Source of the DNA: Aegilops tauschii subsp. strangulata
Lineage: Eukaryota > Streptophyta > Magnoliopsida > Poales > Poaceae
DNA length: 64,000 nt
Assembly (NCBI RefSeq): GCF_002575655.3
Contig: NC_053037.3
Span: 248,777,135-248,841,134, forward strand
Reading direction: 5' to 3'
A program made the translations under genes and the position numbers. Below, piece by piece: positions 33,264-43,975 of the stretch. Each line of letters opens with the position of its first letter. The stretch's first letter is position 1. Under the pieces are notes generated by a model that did not search any database, was not told the origin of the DNA, and saw only the letters and a list, made by a program, of their open reading frames with translations.

Positions 33264-35224
33264 ATGCTAGGATCACAAGCGGATGAGCTGGACTGGGAGC
33301 ACATGACGAACAAGGAGCTCCATGATAAATTCCAGGAAATGTTGGGTCAACAGGTGGAAGACGTGATGGCCAGTTTGGCAACGCATTAGCAAGGATTGAC
33401 GACATTGAGAAGATAATTGACACCAAGTTTGATGTCAAGTTTGCTGAAGTGCTTGCGCATCTACCTCCACTTCCTGCCTCTGCTACACCATTGCAGCAGC
33501 AGCAACAACAACAACAACAACAACAACCTCCACATCGTGAAACAGCCCTCCGCCGAGCGAGCCGTGTTCCTCTTGAGCGTGGCCATGCTTCTGGTGCAGC
33601 TGCTACTGTTGTTGATGCTTTTGTGGCTCCTACTGCTGCTGCGGAGGAGGACGATTACGCAGGTGATTATGAGGATGAGGTTGATCAAATTCAGAACTAC
33701 GTGCAACCACCACCACCACCACCAGGTCGTCCACATGCAAATAATCACAATGGTAGGCCTGCACCACCACCTCAGATACGAGATCGTGACCATCTCCCTA
33801 AACTAAAATTGAATATTCCACCATTCGAGGGTACATATGTTCCTGATATATATCTTACTTGGGAGTTTGAAACTGAACAACGTTTTACATGTTTACAACA
33901 TCCCGAGGAAAGACATGTTGTTGCTGCTGTTTGCGGTTTCACTAGTTTTGCATGCGTTTGGTGGTCCGAACATTGTAGATTATATCCTATTCCAGCTACT
34001 TGGGCTGCTTTGAAAACTGCTATGCGTACTCGTTGGGTTCCACCATATTATCAACGTAAATTACTTCAGAAATTACAGCGCTTAAGACAAGGAAATTTTT
34101 TGGTAGAAGAATATTATCATGAATTACAAACTGGCATGATTAGATGTGGTATTGTTGAGGAGAATGAAGCTATGCTTGCAAATTTTATGGGTGGATTAAA
34201 TAGAGAGATTCAGACCATTCTAGAGTATAAGGACTATAATGATATCACTCGTTTATTCCATCTTGCTTGTAAAGCTGAACGTGAAGTGCAGGATCGATAG
34301 GCATTGGCGCGAACTAACTTTTTTGCAGGTCGACCTTCCTCATGGACACCGCGTGCATCCTCTACACATTCTACTGCACCGACACCTCCATCAGATGCCA
34401 CCTCCAGCCGTGATACAAGAAAGCAGGCACCACTGCCACCATCTGCCAGGAGTACACCTTCCGGTTCCGCATAGAGCTCTTTTTCATCCATGGCATCAAC
34501 AGGGCAAACACATGATATTATTTGTCATCGTTGCAAAGGTGGAGGTCATTATGCGAGAGAATGCCCATCTAAGCGTGTGATGATTGCTACTGAGGATGGT
34601 GGGTTTGAGTCCGCTAGTGACTATGATGAGGAGACTTTGCCTCTTATTACAAGTGAAGAACACGGTGGAGATGATTCTGATCATGAGACGCAATACATGG
34701 CTGCTGAAGATGCTGGCAGGTATGAAAGTTTAATTGCTCAACGTGTTTTGTGTGTGCAGGTCACACAAGCTGAGCAAAATCAGAGGCATAATTTGTTCCA
34801 TACAAAGGGAGTTGTGAAGGAACGTTCTGTCCGCGTCATCATAGATGGAGGGAGCTGCAACAACTTGGCTAGCATGGAGATGGTCGAGAAGCTCTCTCTC
34901 ACCACAAGACCACATCCGCATCCTTACTACATCCAATGGTTCAACAACAACTGCAAGGTTAAGGTAACACGTACTGTTCGTGTGCATATTAGTATCGCTA
35001 CATATGCTGATTTTGTTGATTGTGATGTGGTATCCATGCAAGCATGTTCCTTATTACTTGGTAGACCATGGCAATTAGATAAAAAAAATTGTACACCATG
35101 GCAATTCGATAAAAAATTTGTACACCATGGTAGAAACAATCACTATACTCTTGTTCATAAGGATAAACATATTACTTTGCTTCCTATGACTCCTGATTCT
35201 ATTTTAAAAGATGATATTAATTGA
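33264..35224 (+). pseudogene. gag and protease of the chromovirus-like element, broken
   Basis: ATG 33264 opens MLGSQADELDWEHMTNKELH; a one-base loss near 33379 shifts the frame to the one open at 33449-34300. That frame has a poly-Gln run from CAG/CAA repeats (33494-33524) and a Retrotrans_gag-like core (LNIPPFEGTYVPDIYLTWEF, VEEYYHELQ). TAG stops at 34298-34300 and 34472-34474 lie in the same frame, which reopens with a CX2CX4HX4C zinc knuckle (34523-34564) and then an aspartic protease DGGS loop (34844-34855). A TGA ends it at 35222. Gag binds RNA and forms particles; the protease matures it. Confidence 0.85.
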
Positions 35225-36510
35225 GCTAGTAAAGTAAAACAGGAGCAAAATAAGAGTGAAAATTAGATAGTGGCAAAAGAATTTGAGCAACAAATGAAAC
35301 CTAATAATAAATCATCTAGTGTTGCTTTTGAAATTAAATTGAAAAGTGGATGTTTACTTGCCACCAAATCTGATATTCATGATCTAGATTGCAGCAAATT
35401 TGTTTGCTATGCTATTGTGTGCAAAGAGGCATTATTTTCATTCGAGGACGTGCCTTCCTCTTTGTCACCTGCTATCACTAACATTTTGCAGGAGTTTGCC
35501 GACGTCTTTCCACAAGACGTGCCACCGGGATTACCACCTATTCGAGGGATTGAGCATCAGATTGACTTAATTCCTGGTGCATCACTGCCCAACCGTGCAC
35601 CATACCGTACCATTCCAGAGGAGACGAAGGAGATTATGCGTCAAGTATAGGAGCTGCTCGACAAAGGTTATATATGCGAATCTCTTAGTCCTTGTGATGT
35701 TCCTATTATACTAGTGCCAAAAAAGGATGGTACGTCGCGTATGTGTGTTGATTGTAGAGGCATTAATAATATTACTATTCGTTATCGTCATCCTATTCCT
35801 AGGCTAGATGATATGCTTGATGAATTGAGTGGCTCTACAATATTCTGCAAAGTTGATTTGCGTATTGGATACCATCAAATTCGTATGAAATTTGGTGATG
35901 AATGGAAAACAAAATTTAAAACTAAGTTTAGATTATATGAGTGGTTAGTCATGCCTTTTGGGTTAACTAATGCACCTAATACTTTCATGAGATTAATGAA
36001 CGAAGTTTTACGTGCTTTCATTGGACGATTTGTGGTAGTGTACTTTGATGATATACTGATTTATAGCAGATCTTTGGAGGAACATTTGGAACATTTACGT
36101 GTTGTTTTTATTGCTCTACGTGATGCACATTTGTTTGGTAACCTTGGGAAGTGCACCTTTTGCACCGACCGAGTATCTTTTCTTGGCTATGTTGTTACTC
36201 CATAGGGAATTGAAGTTGATAAATCCACGATTGAAGCTATTGAGAGTTGGCCGCAACCCAAAACGGTCACACAAGTTAGGAGTTTTTTTGGCCTCGCTGA
36301 ATTCTATAGGCATTCTGTGAGAGATTTCAGCACCATTGCTGCACCTCTCAATGAGCTTACAAAGAAGGATGTGCCTTTTGTTTGGGGTACCGCACAGGAA
36401 GAAGCCTTCATGGTATTGAAAGATAAGTTGACACATGCTCATTTACTCCAACTTCCTGATTTTAATAAGAGGAGCTTGAATGTGATGCTAGTGCAATTGG
36501 ATTAGGAGGT
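35225..36510 (+). pseudogene. Reverse transcriptase of the chromovirus-like element, with TAG stops
   Basis: Same frame as gag. It includes VFPQDVPPGLPPIRGIEHQI, stop TAG 35648-35650 (normally Gln before ELLDKGY), [29 protein letters not shown] and the polymerase motif FDD in [10 protein letters not shown] (36041-36052). TAG 36203-36205 follows LGYVVTP, then GLAEFYRHSVRDFSTIAAPL. A short deletion near 36470 shifts the frame. All RT motifs are present; the protein cannot be made without reading two TAGs. Confidence 0.85.
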
Positions 36511-38392
36511 GTGTTATTACAAGATGGCAAACCTGTTGCTTACTTTTCTGAAAAATTGAGTGGGCCTAGTCTGAACTATTCTACTTGTGATAAAGAATTA
36601 TATGCTCTTGTTCAGACTTTCGAAACATGGCAACATCATTTATGGCCTAAGGAATTTGTTATACATTCTGATCATGAATCTTTGAAACATATTAAAAGTC
36701 AAGCCAAACTGAATCGTATACATGCTAAATGGGTTGAACTCATAGAGACTTTTCCTTATGTCATTAAACACAAGAAGGGTAAGGAAAATGTTATTGCTGA
36801 TGCATTGTCTCGTCGTTATACTATGCTTTCACAACTTGACATTAAAATATTTGGTTTGGATACCATCAAAGATCAATATGTGCATGATGTTGAATATAAA
36901 GATGTATTGCAGAATTGTAAAGAAGGGAGAACATGGAACAAGTTCGTCATTAACGATGGATTTGTGTTTCGTGCTAACAAGCTATGCATTCCAGCTAGCT
37001 CTGTTCATCTTTTGTTGTTGTAGGAGGTGCATGGTGGAGGATTAATGGGACACTTTGGCGTGAAGAAGATGGAGGATATACTTGCTACATATTTCTTTTG
37101 GCCAAATATGAGACGGGATGTTGAGCGTTTTGTTTGTCGCTGCACTACATGTCAAAAAGCTAAGTCACGACTCAATCCTCATGGTTTATATGTGTCTTTG
37201 CCTGTACATAGTGTTCCTTGGGAGGATATATCTATGGACATTGTTTTAGGTTTACCTCGAACAAAGAAGGGGAGGGATAGCATATTTGTTGTCGTGGATA
37301 GGTTCTTGAAAATGGCACACTTTATACCATGTCATAAAAGCGATGATGCTGTTAATGTTGTTGATTTGTTCTTTTGTGAAATTATTCGCTTGCATGGTGT
37401 GTCGAATACTATTGTTTCAGATCGTGATACTAAATTTCTTATCCACTTTTGGAGATGTTTATGAGCTAAGTTGGGGACTAAACCGCTTTTTAGTACTACT
37501 TGTCACCCCCAAACTGATGGTCAAACTGAAGTACTCAATATAACATTGTCTACTATGCTTAGGGTTGTTTTGAAAAATAATAAGAAAATGTGGGAAGAAT
37601 GCTTGCCTCATATTGAATTTGCTCTACTACTAAGATGTGCCGTTTTGAAATTGTGTATGGTTTCCTACCTCGTGCACCTATTGATTTGTTGCCTCTTCCA
37701 TCTTCGGAGAAGGTTAATTTTGATGCTAAACAACGTGCTGAATTGATCTTAAAATGCATGAGTTAGCTAAGGAAAACATTGAGCGTATGAATGCTAAATA
37801 TAAACTTGTTGGAGATAAGGGTAGAAAACATATTGTGTTTGCACCTGGAGATCTTGTTTGGTTACATTTGCGTAAGGATAAATTTCCTGATTTGCGCAAA
37901 TCAAAGCTAATGCCACGTGTTGATGGTCCTTTTAAGGTGTTAGAGAAAATAAATGATAATGCATATAAACTTGAGTTGCCTGCAGATTTTGGGGTTAGTC
38001 CCACTTTTAGCATTGCATATTTGAAGCCTTATTTGGGTGAGGAAGATGAGCTTCTGTCGAGGACGACTTCATTTCAAGAAGGGGAGGATGATGAGGACAT
38101 CAATACCATTGTTACACCCATAGCCCCTGCTACTATACATACTGGACCAATTACTAGAGCTTGTGCACGCCTATTAAATTACCAGCTACTTTCGTTTATT
38201 GGTAATGATTCTAATGTTCATGAGAATATGATGCTGCCTAAATTGGATACATTTGTTTTGCTTACAAATGAAGGGCCTAGCTTGGAGAAGGATGAACATT
38301 GGAGCAAGAACAAGCATGGAGATGATGACATGCGCAAGGGAAACAAGAATGGAGTTTCAAGTGATGATTTCAGGACTTTGAAGCCACCGTAA
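36511..38392 (+). pseudogene. RNase H and integrase of the chromovirus-like element, running into the LTR
   Basis: RNase [46 protein letters not shown] 37021-37023, then integrase: zinc-binding H...H...[13 protein letters not shown] residues in [18 protein letters not shown] and [10 protein letters not shown], with TGA 37462-37464 (normally Trp) between the last two. A deletion of about 20 bp near 37625 shifts the frame. 37754-38392 encodes the C-terminus (GDLVWLHLRKDKFPDLRKSK, FSIAYLKPYLGEEDEL) and crosses the LTR start at 38089, adding about 100 residues with GPITRACARLLNYQ and an acidic/basic tail ending DDFRTLKPP. Confidence 0.87.
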
Positions 38393-38486
38393 TGAGTGCA
38401 TGAAGGCTTGGAAGAGATATACAAGATGCCACTTCACAAATTTCATCCAGAGGCTATTATAGGTGCTGCGTCACCTTATTATTGGG
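38089..38486 (+). repeat. 3' LTR of the chromovirus-like element, truncated
   Basis: 398 of about 917 bp. It starts TGATGAGGACATC and matches the 5' LTR until ATTATTGGG, then breaks into unrelated, rearranged sequence. Confidence 0.88.
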
Positions 38487-38620
38487 TAACTACTCGAGTA
38501 TTTGGCACACCTATAATTCTAGGTAGTTTCTAGGTGGGGTTTGGATGAAATATACAAGATGCCACTTCACGTTCGAGTAGTGATAATTCTAGGTAACTAC
38601 TCGAACCCCCACCTAGAAAC
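38487..38620. other. Scrambled break-repair junction with filler DNA
   Basis: A 30-bp piece (38541-38570, TTGGATGAAATATACAAGAT...) is a second copy of LTR positions 38408-38437. Around it, short inverted and direct copies alternate: GTAACTACTCGA at 38487 and 38593, GTTCGAGTAG at 38571, and the CTAGGTGGGG block near 38530 inverted near 38606. This is the typical look of template-switching repair of a double-strand break. It caused the 3' LTR truncation. Confidence 0.75.
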
Positions 38621-39230
38621 TCCCGAAATTTCTTGGTTATGCAATCCGGTCCCATGCATACTAGGAGCAAAACTTCACACAATTCCTAACATGATATTAT
38701 GCTCCAATGTACCTACTGCATTCAACACATAACAAAGAAACCTCAGAAACTCGTGTACCTCAGACCTTCAAAAACAACAACGATACTAGTCATGGTAGAT
38801 CATTTGTGCTATCTCTACCGAGTACTGGGGATAAGTCACATCTCTATTTGCCACCACAAAAATAATAGGAGCGTTTCAAAATCGGCGTCCTCTGGTATTA
38901 AGGAACTGAAATGATAGCGAATGCGACAACAAAAACTTGGAGCACAACTCCCCGGGGCAAAGCCTAGGCAGACGGGAGACACCAAGAACAGAATTCCGTC
39001 ACACCAACATCGTAGAGATTCCAAAATACCCGTGTGATCCTAGAAAATTTGAAGGGGGAGAGGAGTAGAATGAAAACACTTACATCACACTTTCCACCAA
39101 AGCGACGACGGGGATAAGGAGTAAAAAGAATTCATACTCTCTGATATAACTAGACTCGAAATATGTTTTTTTCTAGATTCAACAACGACCAAGTTACAAT
39201 CAATCAAGGGGGCTCCTATGGTCGGAACCT
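38621..39230 (-). mobile_element. Interior of the reverse LARD-like element, 5' portion (non-coding)
   Basis: No supportable ORF. It reads on the minus strand away from the PBS at 39231-39243, in the same orientation as the polypurine tract at 27053. The exact left edge is blurred by the filler junction. Confidence 0.5.
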
Positions 39231-39243
39231 GGCTCTCATACCA
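39231..39243 (-). other. Primer-binding site of the reverse element (Met-type)
   Basis: The reverse complement reads TGGTATGAGAGCC, one mismatch from the initiator tRNA-Met PBS, 3 bases from the LTR end at 39247. Confidence 0.75.
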
Positions 39244-39246
39244 ACC

Positions 39247-39425
39247 TGTAATGCCCAATATGCGGTCCTATCCTCAAGGAACCTGGAAGTCCTGCTAAGG
39301 ATAGAAGTGCATATCGGAGATGCTTCACAAGGTGGATATCATTATAACATAACATGTACTGAATAGATGAGAATACCAGATAAAGGTTTACACTCACCAC
39401 AAGCTACATCCTGAATATGTCAATA
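39247..39425 (-). repeat. 5' LTR fragment of the reverse element
   Basis: In plus orientation it starts TGTAATGCCCAATATGCGG, the reverse of an LTR terminus. Only 179 bp remain before a CACTA end begins. Confidence 0.65.
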
Positions 39426-39968
39426 CACTACAAAAATAAGACACATCCGTGACATTTTGGGCCAAACGAATTTTTTCCTGTCATGCTTATGACACTTCTA
39501 TGACGATAATTATGACAAAACCCGGTATCATCATAGATGTGGGGGGCTCCTACTTCTATGACAAAATATCATGACAGAAAATGGGCTTTTCGTCCTAGGC
39601 GGGCCGGAGACGCACCTGCATGACATTCTTTGGGCCATCCATGACGGAGAAAATCGTGGTAGAAGCGAGGGCGAGGAAAATATAGGGGAGTTCCTGGTTA
39701 CGGTGGGTGGTCGAGGCCGAGCGACGCAGTGTGGTTTGCGCGTTTCTCTCGTACAAGCGCGTGGTGTAAGCCGTGTCGCTATAACTAAACCCGAGCGATC
39801 TCCTGCTGCTACGTACTGAAGCCGATCGATCGATCCCTTCGCTCCTAACTGAGCCCAACCGAGGCTCCTACGCTGCTAACTGAACCTGATTGATCGCTGT
39901 TGCTGCATGCTTACTGAAGCTGATCGAACCCCCGTGCGAGACGTAGCTAGCCGATTGGGTTGCCTCTG

Positions 39969-40380
39969 GATGAACAGTGCTTGTTGCTGCCGCGCGCGCG
40001 ATATGTAGAATGAGTCGAGACGTGGTGTGAGTCAAGCTGGTTGGGTTGGCTGTGGATGAACAGTTCCTGGTGGGGGTTGGATGACCAGGACCCCGGCCGT
40101 GTGTATAGGCAGTTGCCGCTGGATGAACAATACCCCATGGTATATAGTACGCGGTTGCCGCTGGATGAATAGGAGCCCAAGGAGGCCGCCACGCACCCAG
40201 GCCGGTTGGGGGTGGATGAACAGGACCCCGTGGAGGCTGGTTGAACTGAAGCCGGTGGAGGCTGGATGAATAGTAGCCCTTGGATGAACAGTGCCTGGTG
40301 GAGGCTGGAGACGGTGGATGAACAGTAGCAGGTGGAGGCTAGAGGAAGTCGATGGTGGATGAACAGTAGCTCCTGGAGTC
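39969..40380 (+). repeat. CACTA subterminal array, TGGATGAACAGT units
   Basis: Eleven degenerate copies of TGGATGAACAGTnnC, often with CCTGGTGGAGGC between them, at irregular 15-60 bp spacing. Confidence 0.75.
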
Positions 40381-41119
40381 CCGTTTTGTGGTATGCCACA
40401 CCCCTTCTGATAAACAGGACCCCCGTTTCGACCGTAGGAGGTCGAAGAGAAGCTCGTTTCCTCCATTTTGCAGTACGCCACACCCCTCTCGATCAACAGG
40501 ACCCCGTTTCGACCGTAGGAGCTCGAACAGCAGTCTGTTTCCACCATTTTGCCGTACGCCAGACCCTTCCCTATGAATAGAACCCCGTTTCGACCATACG
40601 CGGTCGAACAGAAGACCGTTTTCCTCCGTTTTGCGGTACGCCAGACCCCGTTTTGGCTGTTCTGTCCAAGCCAGTTGGCTCCCGTTGAACATGACCCATT
40701 CCGATACAGTCTGTTGCCTCCTGATGAACATGGCGCATTCCGACCCAGTCACTTGGCTCCCGGTGAACACGATGTTGTTTCCTCTGTTCCGACCCAGCCG
40801 GTTAGCTACTGATGAACAGGACGAGGTCGCTGCCGTCCATTGCCTCTCCATGTACACGAGCCCTGGCCGTACGTATGCGTGAGTACGCGTTCGAGACCCC
40901 GCCCTTATGTAAGTACGTAGCCATATTTAATTTCTTGCAGCGTGGCTGCACGTACGTGTACACGATATATATAGACGGGACTGCGTGACATGCTACGTCT
41001 GGGCCTCTACTAGGACACGTGGATCTCCTTACTTGGACACGGTTCATTGCTGCAGAGAGACCGATCGACCAGTATGTACGTACACGATCGCGACCAGACA
41101 GATAACCTGACGTACGGTT

Positions 41120-41460
41120 CGACCTGATGGGTCCCAGCTGTCAGGGAGGATAAGGAGGCACTTCCTTCAGTGCGAAGATATAGCTGGTGGGTCCCAGCTG
41201 TCAGGGAGGATAAGGAGGCACTTCCTTCCATCCAAAGATATAGCTATTGGGTCCCAGCTGTCAGGGGGAAGAATCATTTTTTTGCCCATAATACGGATGC
41301 ACTTCCTTGCGTACGAAGATGTAGCTGGTGGGTCCCAGCTATCAGGGGGAAACGTTTTTTTCAAGGCCCTTCCGGTAGGTCCCGTTTTCAGGTGGAGGAA
41401 TCATTATTTTGTGCGTAATAAGGAGGCACTTCCTTGCTGCGGCCGTGGACCCAGCTGTCA
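41120..41460 (+). repeat. CACTA subterminal array, GGGTCCCAGCTGTCAGGG units
   Basis: Copies start near 41129, 41189, 41250 and 41330 with a partial copy near 41449. The first two units are about 60 bp apart and almost identical (GATAAGGAGGCACTTCCTTC). Confidence 0.8.
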
Positions 41461-41900
41461 ACCTCTCCACGTACAGTCCTCTTCCGATGGAAGGCGTTCC
41501 TTGACCACGTTGACCATGTCGTGCCGAGAGCACCAAGGCGGTGGACGATGGCGAGGCCTAAGACGGGAACGATCTGGAGTCATGGAACAAGGGGCACTAG
41601 AGTCCCTGGTGGAGGGGAGTACGAGGGACTGGTTCGGCTGCCGAGTGAGGCTGCCTTTGCCGGAGAATAACAGAAGGTGTGGGTGAGTACAGGTATGACC
41701 TGGCCACCGTTGGGAGTAGAGTGGGGTGGCGAGGCTTGCGCGGTAGCACAGCCGGCCACGGGTGGCAGATGCAGGTGCTCCTGGGAGCGATGGTTTTGGC
41801 GGCTGGAGCAAGAGCAACTAGATCAGAGATTGAAGAACCAGGATCACCGTGTCAATCCAATGACTACAAATGTTAGAATAATGTGTGGACTCTTTGTTTT

Positions 41901-43192
41901 AGACCATTAAATCATTTTGTTCACTAATTGGACAACACCTTGCGCAGGCTTCGTCTAGTGGGCCAACAAAGTCAGCTTCGAAAGCTGTGGCGGAATGCGG
42001 CCCATTTATTTAGGTTTTACAGCCCACTTCATTTTGTTTGCCAATACATCTATTTCCTGGGCTTTGACTCAAAAAATAATCTATTTCCTGGGCTGGTTAA
42101 AAATAATAATAATAGTCGATTTACTATTTATGATAATTGTTTCTCAAAAAATACTATTTATGATAATTTACAGCGCATTTGATTATTTATTCGAATACAC
42201 CTATTTACTGAGCTGGGTCAAAAATAATATTGCATACATGCAGCGCATTTATCATTTTTGATAATTTACAAGCCATTTGATTTTAGTAGAAATAGACCCA
42301 TTTTCTGGGATGGGTGAAAAAACAATGATGGTCTGGACTGAGCATTTCGTATAGAAATAATATTGAGATACGAATATTATTAAAAAATAAGTTGGGCTTG
42401 GTAATCTTATTATATAAAAAATGAACGGGGCTGTGCATTTGATTAAAAGAAAGATAGGCTAGGCTGCGCTTATTTTAGGATATTGTGTACAACTGTTGGC
42501 CCAGTTGCATTGCTGATGTTCAAGAAAAAGACATGTGTAGTACAGTACAACTTTACATGGCTACTCAGCCCACATTTAACGATGTCGGAAAGGCCCAAAC
42601 AAGGCTTCTGTACAACATTTTGAAGTCACTGAGCTCAATTAATAACTTAAGAAAAAAAGTTAGAGTACAGTGGAACCTAATTAAAAGCTGTCATGAGCGA
42701 AGAATTAATTCAACGGGTCCCACTTGTGTGTGTGTGTGTGTGAGAGAAAGAGAGACCCATCGATAGATGCTCGTAAATACATCTTTCAGCCATATGCATT
42801 GCTGATGCTCAGTAAAAACTTATATAGTTGACACAATCATATAGAACATCATAGCACACTGAACTTGCATACAAAAATTTCACGCAGGCGGCACAATCAG
42901 GGTGGAAGTAGTGGATCGCTATGGGTAGGGCTATGTTGAAACCAAGGAACTCGTACATAATGGTTCATCGTCTTTATCAATGACGGGGAAATATCTTGAA
43001 TGTTGTGCAAAGAAAACAGATAGACAACACAATAAGTTCTGCTGGCACATTAAGTTGGCGTACAACCCTTTCTAAAAAAAGTTCAGGTACAAAAATAGAA
43101 CAGGTCACAATCAAATGTACTGGCACATCAGTGCTTCACACCGATAGCTCGGATTTAACTAGTATCTGACAAGATTCAGTTGTTACCTCAAA
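41901..43192. other. Gene-poor AT-rich DNA between the CACTA arrays and the DUF4283-like pseudogene
   Basis: 41930-42480 has repeated words CTATTTCCTGGGCTG and TATTTATGATAATTTACAGC, resembling inner CACTA sequence. 42485-42700 resembles 44326-44470 (GGCCCAAACAAG..., GAGCTCAATTAATAACTT). A short (GT)n/(GA)n run lies at 42726-42752. 42770-43190 looks like 3' UTR of the minus-strand pseudogene. No ORF supported. Confidence 0.45.
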
Positions 43193-43975
43193 TTAGAGCA
43201 CATCCGGGAAGCCAGCCCTGCCTCTTCTCCCAAAGAAGCAGTGGCATTCGCCGCGCGATGGAGTAGGCCCTGTGCCATCCATCGTTCCGAGAAACATGGG
43301 GAAAGTCTGACGTTGACTCTTGTAATGGACATCCTCGACGGACCCTGGCACCAGCGGTGGCGGCAGGACTTCGATTGATGGATTGACCACTTCTTCGACA
43401 TGCACAAACACTCGATACAGGTACATCCCTAACGTGGTCCGCGGCGGCCTTAGTGGCTACAAATAATACAACCCCTGTTCCTGCACCGATATCTCAACAC
43501 CAATCACCTTCGGTATGGTGGACGACTTCTTCATCCATGCCATAAACGTCAGAGCCCAGCTATCTGGAGGAACAAACATACTTACGAGCTCACCTCCAAG
43601 GTCGTTGATAAGCTCATTCATGCACTCGCTGTTCCAAGCACGTCGAGGCATGCCGTGGAAGGTAAGCTTTTTAAAAAACTCAAGCTCAGAGGGCACCGAG
43701 CCCCATCCTGGGTGCCACCGACCAAAGCTCACCAGCGTGCCATCACAGAACAAACGTTGGGAAGATTCGAACACACGAATGCAGTAGAAAGTTGTCCGGA
43801 ACCTGACGAAGAAATCAACCGGTGGTGGACAGACTTCGACAAGCAAGTCACTTATTTGGATGTCGTGCGCAATGCCAAGAGCTTTGACAAGGTCGTCCGG
43901 CGAGACGGGAGGCCGGTCGCTGTGGATGGTTACCATCAGCACTTTGCTGGCAAACCGGTCGTCAAGCGCCGCCAT
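43193..43975 (-). pseudogene. DUF4283-like protein pseudogene
   Basis: Minus strand from ATG 43975 (MAALDDRFASKVLMVTIHSD). The pattern FFVRFRTTFYCIRVFESSQR ... LVSFGRWHPGWGSVPSE ... LTFHGMPRRAWNSECMNELI is that of DUF4283-containing proteins, common in Triticeae and often retro-associated. TAG at 43457-43459 interrupts it; the same frame continues (RPPRTTLGMYLYRVFVHVEE ... GRRGRAGFPDVL) to 43193. The intact family continues past such a point, so I call it a pseudogene with one stop. Function of the family is unclear (nucleic-acid binding is often proposed). It may have been carried by the neighbouring CACTA. Confidence 0.5.

Larger units (their letters stand above)
31360..38486 (+). mobile_element. 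Chromovirus-like Ty3/Gypsy element (CRM/Reina-type), 3' LTR truncated
   Basis: 5' LTR 31360-32276, PBS 32279, leader, gag (33264 on), protease, RT, RNase H and integrase, then a truncated 3' LTR (38089-38486). The pol C-terminus continues as an open frame about 100 codons into the LTR, as in CRM-type chromoviruses. gag-pol carries five TAG and two TGA stops plus at least three shifts or deletions. The 5' TSD would be ACAGC (31355-31359); the 3' side is lost at a scrambled junction (38487-38620). Confidence 0.85.
39426..41900 (+). mobile_element. CACTA transposon, left end with subterminal repeat arrays
   Basis: Starts CACTACAAAAATAAGACACA, a CACTA TIR, after ATA (possible 3-bp TSD). The following DNA has at least four repeat arrays: TATGACA words (39480-39630); TGGATGAACAGTnnC units, 11 copies (39969-40380); CGTTTCGACCGTAGGAG units, 4 copies (40420-40660); GGGTCCCAGCTGTCAGGG units, 4-5 copies (41129-41460). 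No transposase was found and no matching right TIR was found in the window, so the element is truncated or its far end is not recognisable. ORFs here are repeat artefacts. Confidence 0.7.

Noticed and set aside
33461..33793. Minus-strand ORF with runs of Leu and Trp
   Set aside because: It is the antisense shadow of the poly-Gln and Pro-rich part of gag.
39947..40857. Minus-strand ORFs of 170-180 codons with repeated peptide blocks
   Set aside because: They translate the CACTA subterminal repeats; the repeat unit explains the lack of stops.
41458..41817. Overlapping ORFs on both strands near 41.5-41.9 kb
   Set aside because: Mutually overlapping frames without a domain, adjacent to repeat arrays.
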